In this document: in pieces, positions 1-9,180 of the stretch
Layout of the letters: each line of letters starts with the position of its first letter
Position numbering within the stretch: position 1 is the first letter of the stretch
NCBI RefSeq assembly: GCF_030817495.1
Contig: NZ_JAUSZK010000001.1
Span: 2,025,001 to 2,089,000, forward strand
Length of the DNA stretch: 64,000 bases
Reading direction: 5' to 3'
DNA from: Streptomyces sp. V3I7
GTDB taxonomy: Bacteria; Actinomycetota; Actinomycetes; Streptomycetales; Streptomycetaceae
The notes under the pieces: generated by a model
The model's input: the letters and a program-made list of their open reading frames with translations, nothing else
Database searches by the model: none
What the model was told of the DNA's origin: nothing
Made by a program: the position numbers and the translations under genes

Positions 1-3000
1 GGGGCCGGAGTCGCCCCAGCCAGGTGCGGTGAACCGCAGTCGGCCGCCGGACCGCTCCTGTCCTGCGGCGAGCCACGGGTGCCACACCGGCCTGAACCAG
101 TTCAGCACCGGGCGGGAGCCGCCCCGGTAGGACACCACGCCGCCGCGCTCCTCCAGGCTGCCGCCGTCCATGGTCACCGACTCGTACCAGGACTGCCCCG
201 GCCCCGTGGACACGTAGTCCGTCCGCCGGGCCGGCAGGTCGACCCGCTCGGGGAAGCCGAGCGCGATCGGGAAGGCGTCGGTGACCGAGTAGCGGAACTC
301 GTCGCCGACGACCGGCCTCGCCGCGTGGAACCGCACGTCCAGGGCGGCGAGTTGGCGTGGTGCGGGCGCGTAGGTCAGGTCGCGGTCCGGGATCGCGCCC
401 TGGTGGCCGTCCGAAAGGTCGTACACGTACGGCGAGTTGCGCGTCCCCGTCATCACCGCGCGCCCGGTCGCCCGCAGCCGGGCCGCGTCGGCGGCGTCCA
501 CCGTGGCGATCTGCAGCGGCCGGTCGGCGTTGTCGTCCGTGCCCCACCAGGCCAGGAGCCGGCCGGGCGCGTCGTCCGTCACGAACAGCGCCTTGACGCC
601 CGCGACCTGGGCGGCCTCGGCGAGTGCGGCCGGGTCGGCGCCGTCGGCGAGGTGCGCGAGCGCGGCCTTGCCCGCGACGCCGGTGAACGGGCCGTCGCCG
701 ACGTCCACCAGCGGCAGCGTGCGGTGCCCCTCGATCAGCGTGCCGCCCGGCTGGGCGGCCGCTTCGCGCACGCCCTCGACCTCCAGGGCGGGCTTGGCCA
801 GCCGCCACACGGTGCGGTACTCGAAACCGCCCCGCGTCACCGCGTCCGTGGGCGCGGCGAAGACGCTGTCGTAGGTCTCGGGCACCTGGACCGCGCCGGA
901 CAGATCGGTGCCGCCGGCCTTCCGGTCGTACTCCATGATCAGCTGCCGGGTCTCGGTGCGCCGCTCCACCTCGGCCTTCACCTCGCGCAACGTCCTCCCG
1001 TCCAGGGTGACTTCGCGGTCCCGGTCGAGGTCGATCTCGGGTGCGGCGAGGAAGCCGAGGCCGAGCGAGTCGGCGCCGTGGCTGCCGCGCACGTCGAGGA
1101 AGGAGGCGAGGGTGTACGTGCCCGGCGGGAGCCGCAGTGCGAGGGTGCCGGAGCCGCCGACGTGCTCGGAGGCGGCCTCGGCGCCCTCGGCGAGCCGCTG
1201 CACGGTCAGGTCGGCCGCGGTAGGCGCCCCGTCGCGGTCCCTGACGTGGACGGTGAGCGTGTACCGCTCGTCCTCGTTCACCAGCCCGAAGGCGGTGTGG
1301 GCCAGCCGGGTGCCGTGAGTGTCGTCGGCGACGATCCGTCCGCTGCTCTCGCCGACCGGGGCCCGGGCGGCGTCCGCGGTCACCGTCGTGGCGGCGGTGC
1401 CGTGCGCGGGGACGGTGAGGACGGGGTCGGCGACGCGCACGGCCCCGTCCGGGGCGCCCTGTACGGAGAGCCGCAACTGCACTGGTTCGTCGGAGGAGTT
1501 GGCGTACGTGACGGTCCGGGTGACCGGCTCGTCGTCGGCGTACGGCCAGGCGTGGAAGCCGAAGTCGACGCTGCCCGTGGCGGTGACGTCGGCGCCGACG
1601 GCCTTCGCCACGCTCACCCGGCCCGCGCCCAACTGGTAGGCAGGGGCGTCGAGTTCCGTGGCCGTCGACATCAGCGCGTCCTTCAGGCGCGGCCCGCTCC
1701 AGTCCGGATGCTCCTCGGCGAGCAGCGCGGCCGCCCCGGCGACGTGCGGGGCCGCCATCGACGTACCGCTCATGGAGGTGTACGGGCCGCTGCCGCCGGT
1801 GAGTGCGGAGCGGGCGGCGAGGATGCCGACGCCGGGGGCCGCGAGGTCGGGCTTGAGGGCGTGGTCGCCGTGGCGGGGGCCGGCGCTGGTGAAGGGGGCC
1901 GCGAGGTCGGCGGAGTCGACCGCGCCGACGGTGAGGGCGGCGTCGGCGGCGCCGGGCGAGCCGATGGAGGAGGGGGCGCCGGTGTTCCCGGCGGAGACGA
2001 CGAAGAGGGCGCCGGTCTCGCCGGAGAGGGTGTCGAGGGCCTTCGCCATCGGGTCGGTGCCGTCGCTGGGCTCGGTGGAGCCGAGGCTCATCGAGACGAT
2101 CCGGGCGTGCACGTCCCGCGCCGCCCACTCCATGCCCGCGATGATCTGGGACTCGCTACCGGAGGCCTGGTCGCCGAGCACCTTGCCGACCGCGAGGGCG
2201 ACGCCGGGCGCGACGCCCCGCTCCCGGCCGTCGGAGGCGGCGCCGCTGCCGCCGAGGACGGAGGTGACATGGGTGCCGTGCCCGCTGCGGTCGGCTATGT
2301 CCCCGGCGTCGTCCCCGGCGTCCTGGCCGTCGACGAAGTTCCGGGTGGCCGTGACGCGGCCCGCGAGGTCGGGGTGGGTCAGGTCGGCGCCGGTGTCCAG
2401 CACGGCGACGGTGACGCCCTTGCCGGTGAGCCCGGCGTCCCAGGCCGCGGGCGTGCCGATCTGTGCGTTGCTCTCGGCCATGGCGGCGCGCACGCGCCCG
2501 TCCAGCCAGACCTTGTCCAGGCCGCCGCGCCGGGTGAGGTCCTGCCAGAAGCCACGTCCCCGGTGCGCCTCGACGGCCGCGCCGCCGAGGCTCGGCAGGC
2601 TCCGGGTGCGCTCGGTCCCGCGCGGGACGGTGGCCCCTACCCCCGGGGCGTACGTCACGATCAGCGGCAGCCCGCCGGTTCTCGCGTCCGTGAGCCCTTG
2701 CCGGATCAGCCCGCTCACGTCGAACAGCCGCCGGTCCAGGGTGCCCGCCCGCAGATACGGCAGCGCCTCGTCCGGGACGACGGTGACGTCGCCGTCGCTC
2801 GTCCGCGTCCGTACGGCCCCGACCGCTCCCGGCGGCCGCTCGACGGTCACCGCCCTCCTGCCGTGCCCGAGGCCGGTGACGGTCACCCTGTCGCCGGTGA
2901 CGAGGGTGACGGTGGTGGCGCCGGTCGCGGGCGCGGGGGTGCCGCGGGTGCTCGCGATGACGGTGCCGGTGTCAGCGCCGGTGTCGCGCGCCGCGGCCGG

Positions 3001-3075
3001 AGCCGCGGGCAGCAGGGCGAGCACGAGCCCGGCCGACAGGAGCATCGCCCCGCGTCCCCCTGGTCCTCTGGTCAT
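1..3075 (-). CDS. Secreted subtilisin-like serine protease (S8 family), C-terminus beyond window
   Basis: The minus-strand frame is open from ATG at 3075 to the window edge (1025 codons, no stop), so the gene is 3'-truncated. A Sec-type signal (AMLLSAGLVLALLPAAPAAA, residues 10-29) suggests export. The S8 triad is visible: Asp227 in VLDTGAD, His266 in GHGTHVTS and Ser439 in MSGTSMAAPHVAG, with the oxyanion Asn in VSAGNTGAP. Residues of about 30-200 look like an inhibitor-type prodomain. The long region after the catalytic domain is typical of the 1,000-1,250-residue Streptomyces subtilases that carry beta-rich C-terminal domains. It should degrade extracellular protein after self-processing. 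The gene is divergent from the MreB-like gene. Family confidence is high; substrate is unknown. Confidence 0.93.
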   Translation of the reverse strand, partial: MTRGPGGRGAMLLSAGLVLALLPAAPAAARDTGADTGTVIASTRGTPAPATGATTVTLVTGDRVTVTGLGHGRRAVTVERPPGAVGAVRTRTSDGDVTVVPDEALPYLRAGTLDRRLFDVSGLIRQGLTDARTGGLPLIVTYAPGVGATVPRGTERTRSLPSLGGAAVEAHRGRGFWQDLTRRGGLDKVWLDGRVRAAMAESNAQIGTPAAWDAGLTGKGVTVAVLDTGADLTHPDLAGRVTATRNFVDGQDAGDDAGDIADRSGHGTHVTSVLGGSGAASDGRERGVAPGVALAVGKVLGDQASGSESQIIAGMEWAARDVHARIVSMSLGSTEPSDGTDPMAKALDTLSGETGALFVVSAGNTGAPSSIGSPGAADAALTVGAVDSADLAAPFTSAGPRHGDHALKPDLAAPGVGILAARSALTGGSGPYTSMSGTSMAAPHVAGAAALLAEEHPDWSGPRLKDALMSTATELDAPAYQLGAGRVSVAKAVGADVTATGSVDFGFHAWPYADDEPVTRTVTYANSSDEPVQLRLSVQGAPDGAVRVADPVLTVPAHGTAATTVTADAARAPVGESSGRIVADDTHGTRLAHTAFGLVNEDERYTLTVHVRDRDGAPTAADLTVQRLAEGAEAASEHVGGSGTLALRLPPGTYTLASFLDVRGSHGADSLGLGFLAAPEIDLDRDREVTLDGRTLREVKAEVERRTETRQLIMEYDRKAGGTDLSGAVQVPETYDSVFAAPTDAVTRGGFEYRTVWRLAKPALEVEGVREAAAQPGGTLIEGHRTLPLVDVGDGPFTGVAGKAALAHLADGADPAALAEAAQVAGVKALFVTDDAPGRLLAWWGTDDNADRPLQIATVDAADAARLRATGRAVMTGTRNSPYVYDLSDGHQGAIPDRDLTYAPAPRQLAALDVRFHAARPVVGDEFRYSVTDAFPIALGFPERVDLPARRTDYVSTGPGQSWYESVTMDGGSLEERGGVVSYRGGSRPVLNWFRPVWHPWLAAGQERSGGRLRFTAPGWGDSGP

Positions 3076-3090
3076 CCACGCCTCTCCCGT

Positions 3091-3154
3091 GTCCGTCGAA
3101 CCTCGTGTCCGTCGAGTCCCGGGTCCGCCGAGTCTCGCGTCCGTCGAGCAGGTC
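3091..3154. repeat. Four tandem copies of a 16-bp repeat upstream of the protease
   Basis: GTCCGTCGA starts at 3091, 3107 and 3139, and GTCCGCCGA at 3123, giving an exact 16-bp period with variable tails. The array lies 16 bp upstream of the protease ATG in the 305-bp gap between divergent genes, so it sits in the protease 5' leader or promoter. Nothing else is recognised in this gap. Confidence 0.8.
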
Positions 3155-3380
3155 GCGTACCGATCTGAGTGTCACGAGACAGGTGGGGCAAGGGAGTTGG
3201 GCGGTGCTGGCGGGTTGGCGCCTGGCGGGTTTCCGCCAGCGACACGCCGCTACCCCCCGTTCAGCCGCACCCCGCGCGGCCCCCTCCAGCAGGCGCCCGC
3301 CGCCGCCGGCTCGGAGGATGCGTAAGAGGCCGGCCGACGGTCGGCCGCCCACGGCCTGCGCACACTCGGGAGGATCTGCC

Positions 3381-4418
3381 GTGACCGTCAGTCTGGAGCA
3401 GTTGCGCCGCTGCCACTTCGCCGTCGACCTCGGGGCGGCCCGCACCCGTGTCTATGTGAAGGGCCTCGGGCTCGTGGTCGACCAGCCGTCCGTCGCCGCC
3501 GTCAACACCCGCAGCGGCGCGCTCATCGCGGTGGGCGAGTTCGCGGAGCGGATGACCGGGCGCACGCCGAGCTACATCCGCGTCGTACGGCCGGTCTCCG
3601 GCGGCACCGTCGTCGACATCGAGATGGCCCAGCGCATGCTGCGCCATCTGATCGGCGACAAGATCCGCCGCGCGCTGCGCCGCAAGGCCCGGCTGCGCGC
3701 CGCCGCCTGCACCCCGCACGACGCCGACCCGCTGGCCCAGCGGGCGACGATCGAGACGCTCGTCGGCCTCGGCGCCCGGCGCGTCGAGCTCGTCGACACC
3801 CTCATCGCCGCCGCCGTGGGCTGCGGGCTCCCGGTCGAACGGCCCGAGGGCACCATGATCATCGTGTGCGGTGCCGCCGCCACCCAGGTCGCCGTGCTCT
3901 CCCTCGGCTCGATCGTCACCGCCGTACGGATCCCGGTGGGCGGCGAGGCCGTGGACCACGCGATCGTGCAGCACCTGCGCCACGAGCACGAGCTGATACT
4001 GCCCAGCCAGTCCGTACGCCCCCTCCAGCTCGCCCTCTCCGGCAACGGCCTCACCACGCAGGGGCCGACGTCCACGGAGATCCACGGACGGGACGTGGCC
4101 ACCGGCCTCGCCCGCAGCGTGCAGGTCGACACCGCCGCCGTCCGCAACGCCATCGAGACCCCGCTCACGGCCGTCCTCGACGGCATCGGCAAGGTGCTCC
4201 GGGACTGCCCGCCCGACCTGGTCGCCGACCTCGTCGACCGCGGGATCATGATGGTCGGCGGCTCGGCCCTGCTCCCGGGCCTGGACGAGATGCTGCGGCA
4301 CGCCACCGGCATGCCGGTCAACATCGCCGAACGGCCCGACGTCTGCGCCGTACAGGGCATCGGCGCCATGCTGGAGGGCCGGATCGAGCCGCTCGTCCTG
4401 GACCCGCTGGCCGCCTGA
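3381..4418 (+). CDS. MreB/Mbl-family bacterial actin homologue
   Basis: A 345-residue protein of the actin-ATPase fold. Near the N-terminus FAVDLGAARTRVYVKGLG is the phosphate-1 loop, residues of about 160-170 (IIVCGAAATQVAVLSLG) form the phosphate-2 region, and IMMVGGSALLPGLDEML near the C-terminus is the adenosine motif. RPVSGGTVVDIEMAQRML is a characteristic MreB segment. The GTG at 3381 is chosen because GGGAGGA lies 6 nt upstream; the frame stays open to 3105 but without a better ribosome site. Streptomyces carry several MreB paralogues, and this shorter type is distinct from the rod-shape operon mreB because no mreC/mreD follow. It is inferred to act at the membrane in envelope or spore-wall assembly. 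Confidence 0.85.
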   Translation: MTVSLEQLRRCHFAVDLGAARTRVYVKGLGLVVDQPSVAAVNTRSGALIAVGEFAERMTGRTPSYIRVVRPVSGGTVVDIEMAQRMLRHLIGDKIRRALRRKARLRAAACTPHDADPLAQRATIETLVGLGARRVELVDTLIAAAVGCGLPVERPEGTMIIVCGAAATQVAVLSLGSIVTAVRIPVGGEAVDHAIVQHLRHEHELILPSQSVRPLQLALSGNGLTTQGPTSTEIHGRDVATGLARSVQVDTAAVRNAIETPLTAVLDGIGKVLRDCPPDLVADLVDRGIMMVGGSALLPGLDEMLRHATGMPVNIAERPDVCAVQGIGAMLEGRIEPLVLDPLAA

Positions 4419-4610
4419 GCGGCGGCCCCGGGCACACGTGCGGGATCCCCACCAGCGTGACACGATGGCGGGGCGCCCGCCCGAGGCCGACATCCGCAGG
4501 CGCGAAGCCGGGACGGACGTACGCACTACGCGACCGGAGTGCCTCAGGACGCACCTCAGGGCCGGTCGCACCAGCCGGTTGGGACACCGTCAGTCCAGGA
4601 GGCACGCACC

Positions 4611-5834
4611 ATGGCGCCGCCCGATACGACCGCCCCGCAACCGTCCGGCGCGCAGCAGTCCGAAGCGGCGGGCACGGAACCGCCCGAAGCCGGCAGCGGG
4701 ATGCAGTTCGGCATCTTCACCGTCGGTGACGTCACCCCCGACCCGACCACCGGGCGCACCCCCACCGAGGCGGAGCGCATCCAGGCCACCGTCGCCATCG
4801 CACGCAAGGCCGAGGAGGTCGGGCTCGACGTGTTCGCCACCGGCGAGCACCACAACCCGCCCTTCGTGCCGTCCTCGCCGACGACGCTGCTCGCCTACAT
4901 CGCCGCACAGACCGAGCGCATCATCCTGTCGACCTCGACCACGCTGATCACGACCAACGACCCGGTCAAGATCGCCGAGGACTTCAGCGTGCTCCAGCAC
5001 CTGTCCGGCGGCCGTACGGACGTCATGCTGGGCCGCGGCAACACCGGCCCGGTCTATCCCTGGTTCGGGCAGGACATCCGCAACGCCATCCCGCTGACCG
5101 TCGAGCACTACGACCTGCTGCGCCGGCTGTGGCGCGAGGAGGTCGTGGACTGGGAGGGCAAGTTCCGCAGCTCCCTTCAGGGGTTCACGCTCGCGCCGCG
5201 CCCGCTGGACGACGTCCCGCCCTTCGTGTGGCACGCCTCCATCCGCACGCCCGAGGTGGCCGAGCTCGCCGCGTACTTCGGGGACGGGTTCTTCGCCAAC
5301 CACATCTTCTGGCCCGCCTCGCACACGAAGCAGATGGTGAGCCTGTACCGCCGCCGGTTCGCGCACTACGGCCACGGCACCCCGGAGCAGGCGATCGTGG
5401 GCCTGGGCGGACAGATCTTCATGCGGCCCAACAGCCAGGACGCCGTCGACGAGTTCCGCCCCTACTTCGACAACGCCCCGGTCTACGGCCACGGGCCGTC
5501 GCTGGAGGAGTTCACCGACGCGACGCCGCTGACGGTCGGCTCACCGGCGCAGGTCATCGAGAAGACGCTGAGCTTCCGCGAGTACGTCGGTGACTACCAG
5601 CGCCAGCTCTATCTCATCGACCATGCCGGACTCCCCCTCAAGACGGTGCTCGAACAACTCGACCTGCTCGGCGAGGAGGTGGTCCCGGTGCTGCGCAAGG
5701 AGTTCGCCGTCGGCAGGCCGGCCGACGCCCCGGCGGCGCCGACCCACGCGTCGCTGCTGCGGGCACGCGAGGCCGAGGCGCACTCCACCGGTCAGGGCGA
5801 GGGGGACGACGAAGGGAATCCGGGAGCGCGATGA
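4611..5834 (+). CDS. LLM-class flavin-dependent oxidoreductase, CE1758 type
   Basis: A 407-residue luciferase-like monooxygenase. After a Pro/Ala-rich N-terminal tail (residues 1-30) the TIM-barrel core begins at MQFGIFTVGDV. GEHHNPPFVPSSPTTLLAYIA and the GGRTDVMLGRGN segment are typical of flavin-binding barrels of this class. The ATG at 4611 has AGGAGG 8 nt upstream; in-frame codons back to 4539 lack such a site. Its stop overlaps the ATG of the FMN reductase (ATGA), so the two are translationally coupled, which fits a two-component system in which the partner supplies reduced flavin. The substrate cannot be told from sequence. Confidence 0.9.
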   Translation: MAPPDTTAPQPSGAQQSEAAGTEPPEAGSGMQFGIFTVGDVTPDPTTGRTPTEAERIQATVAIARKAEEVGLDVFATGEHHNPPFVPSSPTTLLAYIAAQTERIILSTSTTLITTNDPVKIAEDFSVLQHLSGGRTDVMLGRGNTGPVYPWFGQDIRNAIPLTVEHYDLLRRLWREEVVDWEGKFRSSLQGFTLAPRPLDDVPPFVWHASIRTPEVAELAAYFGDGFFANHIFWPASHTKQMVSLYRRRFAHYGHGTPEQAIVGLGGQIFMRPNSQDAVDEFRPYFDNAPVYGHGPSLEEFTDATPLTVGSPAQVIEKTLSFREYVGDYQRQLYLIDHAGLPLKTVLEQLDLLGEEVVPVLRKEFAVGRPADAPAAPTHASLLRAREAEAHSTGQGEGDDEGNPGAR

Positions 5835-6439
5835 AACTCACGATCATCACCGGCGGCGTACGGGAGCCGTCCTCGACCCGGCTCCTCGCGGACCGGCTCG
5901 CGGCGGCCGTGTCCAAGGAACTGGAAGAGCGCGGCGACACCGTCGAGCTGTCGTTCGTGGAACTGCGTCCGCTGGCCCACCCGATCATGGACGCGATGCT
6001 GACCGGGTTCACCGGGGAAGCACTGGAGTCGGCGTTCGAGGAGGTCCGGAGCGCGGACGGCGTCATCGCCGTCACCCCCGCCTTCAACGCCTCCTTCAGC
6101 GGGCTGTTCAAGTCCTTCTTCGACGTGCTGCCGGAGGAGACCCTCGCGGACATGCCGGTCCTCATCGCGGCGACCGGCGGCACCGAGCGGCACTCCCTGG
6201 TCCTCGAACACGCCCTTCGGCCGATGTTCTCCTACCTGCACGCCATCGTCTCCCCCCGGCCGGTCTACGCCGCCACTGGCGACTTCGGCTCCCAGTCGGG
6301 GTCAGCGGCCCTGGGCTCACGGATCACCTCCGCCGCCGACGACTTCACCCGCCTGCTGCTGGCCTGCGGCCCGCGCACGCGGCGGGAGTTGGCGGACGAG
6401 GACCTGGCGGCGATGCAGCGGCTGCTGAGTGACACGTAG
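5831..6439 (+). CDS. NADPH-dependent FMN reductase, CE1759 type
   Basis: A 202-residue flavodoxin-fold protein. TIITGGVREPSSTRLLADRL at the N-terminus matches the phosphate-binding loop of NAD(P)H:FMN reductases, and ADGVIAVTPAFNASFSGLFK contains the second flavin-contact region with its P-x-(F/Y)-N signature. It starts inside the stop of the upstream monooxygenase and most likely feeds FMNH2 to it. A strong terminator follows the stop codon directly. Confidence 0.9.
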   Translation: MKLTIITGGVREPSSTRLLADRLAAAVSKELEERGDTVELSFVELRPLAHPIMDAMLTGFTGEALESAFEEVRSADGVIAVTPAFNASFSGLFKSFFDVLPEETLADMPVLIAATGGTERHSLVLEHALRPMFSYLHAIVSPRPVYAATGDFGSQSGSAALGSRITSAADDFTRLLLACGPRTRRELADEDLAAMQRLLSDT

Positions 6440-6440
6440 T

Positions 6441-6493
6441 AAAAGGAGGGAGGGTCCGGGTTCTTCGAGAAGAACCCGGACCCTCCTTCCTTC
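6441..6493. terminator. Bidirectional intrinsic terminator between convergent genes
   Basis: A perfect 14-bp stem GGGTCCGGGTTCTT / AAGAACCCGGACCC with loop CGAG is extended by AAGGAGGGA / TCCTTCCTT with one mismatch. It lies between the convergent stops at 6439 and 6517. The purine- and pyrimidine-rich outer arms could support termination on both strands. Confidence 0.9.
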
Positions 6494-6516
6494 TTCGCCG
6501 TGCCGCGCCGTGCCGG

Positions 6517-7479
6517 TCAGTTCCCCTGGTGCTGCTTCCCGACGATCTCCTCGGGCGGTGTCTTGCTCATGTACCAGCCGTCGACGCGCGGGCCCATGAG
6601 GTCGGTGGGCCAGCCGGCCGTCTGGACGGCGGCCTGGTAGACGGCGTCACCGAACCGCACGATCGCCTGCTGCGGGTCCGCCGTCGCGCGCAGCTTGTCC
6701 CACGGCAGCCGCACCAGCCCTGCGTCGGGATGCCACTCGGCGCCCTCGACGCCCCAGGTGCAGTTCTCCAGTCCGTCCGGCTGGGGCCAGATGTAGGCGT
6801 ACATGCCGAGGTGCGGGTCGTGGGCGTCGCCGAAGGAGAAGCCCACCGAGATGTACGCGTCGAGCTGGGCGTTCTGCTGGAACGGCGGCCGGTTCGCCGG
6901 CGGCACGGTGGGCTTGGCCCGCCAGCGCGTGGCGGAGAGGTCGAAGCCGCCCCACATCACGCCGACGCGCGGCCGGTGGCCGAGGAAGGGGGCCTGCCAG
7001 GCCTCCAGCCCGCCGGCGGCGAGGTTCAGCGCCTCCCACATGCGGCGGGCCGCCTGCGGGTCCCAGTCGTACTCGGTGCGGTCGTCCTCGAAGGTCGGCG
7101 GGGCGTCGGGGATCTCGCAGATCAGCGAGCTGTGCGGCCGGTGGATGCCGAGTTCGGCCGCCGCCTCGCAGAACTCGGTGTAGAAGTCGGCGACGGAGCC
7201 GTGGGACAGGGGCAGTGTGCGGGTGCCGTTGTCGGCCTCGATGACCACGTCGCCGTCGAGCAGGCGGTGGTGCACGGTGAAGGTCACACCGCCGTGCCGG
7301 AAGGTCGGCGTGCGCAGTCCGCGGGGCGTGACGTCGAGCACGATGTTCCCCCAGCCGACCTCGAAGGGTTCGTCGAGGGTGTACTTGCCGGCGACCTGGA
7401 TCAGCCGGTTCACGTAGTCGATCATCGGCGCCAGTTCCTCGTGGTCGAGCGCCGGCCACGCGTTGAGACGTTCACTCAC
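6517..7479 (-). CDS. DUF5996 family protein
   Basis: A 320-residue cytosolic protein. WPALDHEELAPMIDYVNRL, YTLDEPFEVGWGNIVLDVTP and GVMWGGFDLSATRW match the conserved layout of the actinobacterial DUF5996 family as I know it; no biochemical function is established. No signal peptide or membrane segment is seen. The ATG at 7479 is preceded by GGGAGGCTCTCC. The gene is monocistronic, closed by the shared terminator at 6441-6493. Confidence 0.85.
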   Translation of the reverse strand: MSERLNAWPALDHEELAPMIDYVNRLIQVAGKYTLDEPFEVGWGNIVLDVTPRGLRTPTFRHGGVTFTVHHRLLDGDVVIEADNGTRTLPLSHGSVADFYTEFCEAAAELGIHRPHSSLICEIPDAPPTFEDDRTEYDWDPQAARRMWEALNLAAGGLEAWQAPFLGHRPRVGVMWGGFDLSATRWRAKPTVPPANRPPFQQNAQLDAYISVGFSFGDAHDPHLGMYAYIWPQPDGLENCTWGVEGAEWHPDAGLVRLPWDKLRATADPQQAIVRFGDAVYQAAVQTAGWPTDLMGPRVDGWYMSKTPPEEIVGKQHQGN

Positions 7480-7672
7480 GGAGAGCCTCCCTGTGTGAGG
7501 CGGTCAACGGGAGGAGAAGCAGGTCAGGCCCCCATTTTCGCACGCGGGTCAGCGCCCCGCCCGCTCGCGGAACGGGTAAGGGAACGGTGTGAACGCGGCC
7601 TGGTCGGGGGCGCGAAACAGGGGCGAACCGGTGGAAGAACACCGGGGACACCGGCGTGAGAACCTCGGAGAT

Positions 7673-7687
7673 AAATGTCGCCTATCA
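7673..7687. promoter_or_regulatory. Sequence resembling the prophage class-B operator
   Basis: AAATGTCGCCTATCA differs at two positions from AAATGTCACCTATCT, the element found three times in the prophage 17-26 kb away. It lies in the 628-bp gap between the divergent DUF5996 and FNT genes. The gap otherwise shows only a weak promoter candidate and an unconvincing 140-codon frame. Confidence 0.3.
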
Positions 7688-7704
7688 ACAGATTGAATGG
7701 GCTT

Positions 7705-7734
7705 TTGACTTTTCCCGGCGGGCGAGCGCAGACT
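7705..7734 (+). promoter_or_regulatory. Candidate promoter for the FNT channel
   Basis: TTGACT (7705-7710), an 18-bp spacer and CAGACT (7729-7734) resemble Streptomyces housekeeping promoters (TTGAC-18-TAGRRT). A transcript starting near 7741 would have a leader of about 365 nt. Confidence 0.35.
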
Positions 7735-8107
7735 GCTCAGGCAGCGGGAGTCGGACATCGCGGACAACGCCGGAGAGTGTCGGCACACATGCCTAGCGCA
7801 TATGCCGGTGAATCCGGTCGGCGACGGTCTCGCTCCCCGAGCCCCGATCACCCGGGAAGCGGCGGATCGTCGGACGACGAGTCGAGCGTCGAGACGTACG
7901 ACCGCCTCCCCGCGGTCACCGGTGGGCGCGGCCGCATCGCCGTGTTCCTGGAGCGCCACCGTCGTCGCCCCAAGGGCGCGGCGGCGCGGGCCGCATTTCC
8001 CCAGCGCGCCCAGGGCTCGGTTCCGATCCCCCGACGCACCGCCGCCGGGCGATCGAGGACGACCAGCCCGGACCGATCCCTTGTTGAGCAGCACTGAAAG
8101 GTCCGTC

Positions 8108-8989
8108 GTGTCCCTACCCCTTGAAGAGGCCTTGGAAGAGCAGGCCGCGACGGCGCGGAGCAAGGCCCAGCTGCTCCGTTCCCCTGGCCGCTACCTGGTG
8201 CTCGCGGCGCTCGCCGGGGCCTTCATCGGCGTGGCCGTGGTGCTGATGGTCATGGTGACCGGCCCGCTCGGCCTGGCGCACTCCCCTTGGACGAAGCTGA
8301 TCCAGGGCGCGGTCTTCGGTGTCGCGCTGACCCTGGTGATCTTCGCCGGCGGCGAGCTGTGCACCAGCAACATGATGACGGCGGTGCAGGGCGCCGGCCG
8401 GCGGCGGATCTCGGTCCTCGCGGCCGCGGCCGTCATCGTCGCCTCCTTCGTCGGCAACCTGGTCGGCTCCATCGCCTTCGCCTGGCTGGTGCACTCCGCC
8501 GGCGTGCTGGGCATCGCCCCCGCGCCCGGCCAGCCGGCGCCCGGCGCGACGCTGCTGAGCGGCATGCTGAAGGCGAAGATGGGCGAGAGCGGCGAGGCGC
8601 TGTTCTTCCGCGGCGTGCTCTGCAACTTCCTGGTCTGCGTGACCGTGTGGATGGGCGTGCGTACCCGTTCCGAGAGCGCGAAGCTGGTGCTGATCTTCTG
8701 GGGCCTGCTGGCCTTCGTCGGCTCGGGCTTCGAGCACGTCGTCGCCAACATGACGACCTTCTCCCTGGGCCTGTTCGAGCACGTTCCCGGCGTCACGGTC
8801 GGCGCCTTCGCCCACAACCTGCTCTTCGTGGGCCTGGGCAACCTGGCCGGCGGCGGCCTCCTGGTCGGCGTGGCCTACCTGGTCGCCGGCCGCCCGCGTA
8901 CCAAGGCGACCCCGGTCCTGCCGAAGCAGACGACCGAGGAGCCCGACCTCACGGCTCCGGTCCCGGTCGGGGCGGGCCAGAGCGCCTGA
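8108..8989 (+). CDS. Formate/nitrite transporter (FNT) family channel
   Basis: A 293-residue polytopic inner-membrane protein with about six hydrophobic segments. LVIFAGGELCTSNMMTA corresponds to the omega-loop helix break (GAELFTGN in FocA), and GSGFEHVVANMTTFSLG matches the second-half FEHSIANM signature. These place it in the pentameric FocA/NirC family that conducts formate, nitrite or similar small anions. The GTG at 8108 is chosen for GAAAGG 6 nt upstream and because the family core begins there. The C-terminal tail (residues 260-293) is Pro/Thr-rich and cytosolic. It stands alone, followed by a strong terminator. Confidence 0.92.
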   Translation: MSLPLEEALEEQAATARSKAQLLRSPGRYLVLAALAGAFIGVAVVLMVMVTGPLGLAHSPWTKLIQGAVFGVALTLVIFAGGELCTSNMMTAVQGAGRRRISVLAAAAVIVASFVGNLVGSIAFAWLVHSAGVLGIAPAPGQPAPGATLLSGMLKAKMGESGEALFFRGVLCNFLVCVTVWMGVRTRSESAKLVLIFWGLLAFVGSGFEHVVANMTTFSLGLFEHVPGVTVGAFAHNLLFVGLGNLAGGGLLVGVAYLVAGRPRTKATPVLPKQTTEEPDLTAPVPVGAGQSA

Positions 8990-9010
8990 CCCCCGTACGG
9001 AGCCGTCATA

Positions 9011-9046
9011 CCGCGCCGGGCCGCCATCACAGGCGGCCCGGCGCGG
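9011..9046 (+). terminator. Intrinsic terminator after the FNT gene
   Basis: A perfect 15-bp stem CCGCGCCGGGCCGCC / GGCGGCCCGGCGCGG with loop ATCACA lies 21 bp after the stop codon. Confidence 0.9.
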
Positions 9047-9129
9047 TGCTTCGTGCGTGCGGCCTGCGCCGTGGCCCCCGGGACATCCGGGCAGGCCCCG
9101 CGTACCTGGGAGACGTACCAGGGAACCCT

Positions 9130-9145
9130 TGAGTACACGTACTCA
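9130..9145. promoter_or_regulatory. Perfect palindromic operator candidate upstream of the zinc-ribbon membrane gene
   Basis: TGAGTACACGTACTCA has 7-bp arms around AC. It sits 35 bp before the ATG at 9181. A possible -10 CATACT lies at 9169-9174, seven bases before the ATG, so transcription could start at the start codon (leaderless). The palindrome would then cover the -50 to -36 region. No ribosome-binding site is visible. Confidence 0.55.
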
Positions 9146-9180
9146 TGCCGCGGCCGGACAGGGCTACGCATACTCGCGCC

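Noticed and set aside
79..3325. Long plus-strand frames opposite the protease (1029 and 555 codons)
   Set aside because: They are antisense shadows of the subtilase, whose catalytic triad is in the minus frame; their composition is Arg/Gly/Pro-rich without family features.
7675..8097. 140-codon plus-strand frame upstream of the FNT gene
   Set aside because: No ribosome site and low-complexity Arg/Ser-rich translation; better explained as a leader and intergenic DNA.
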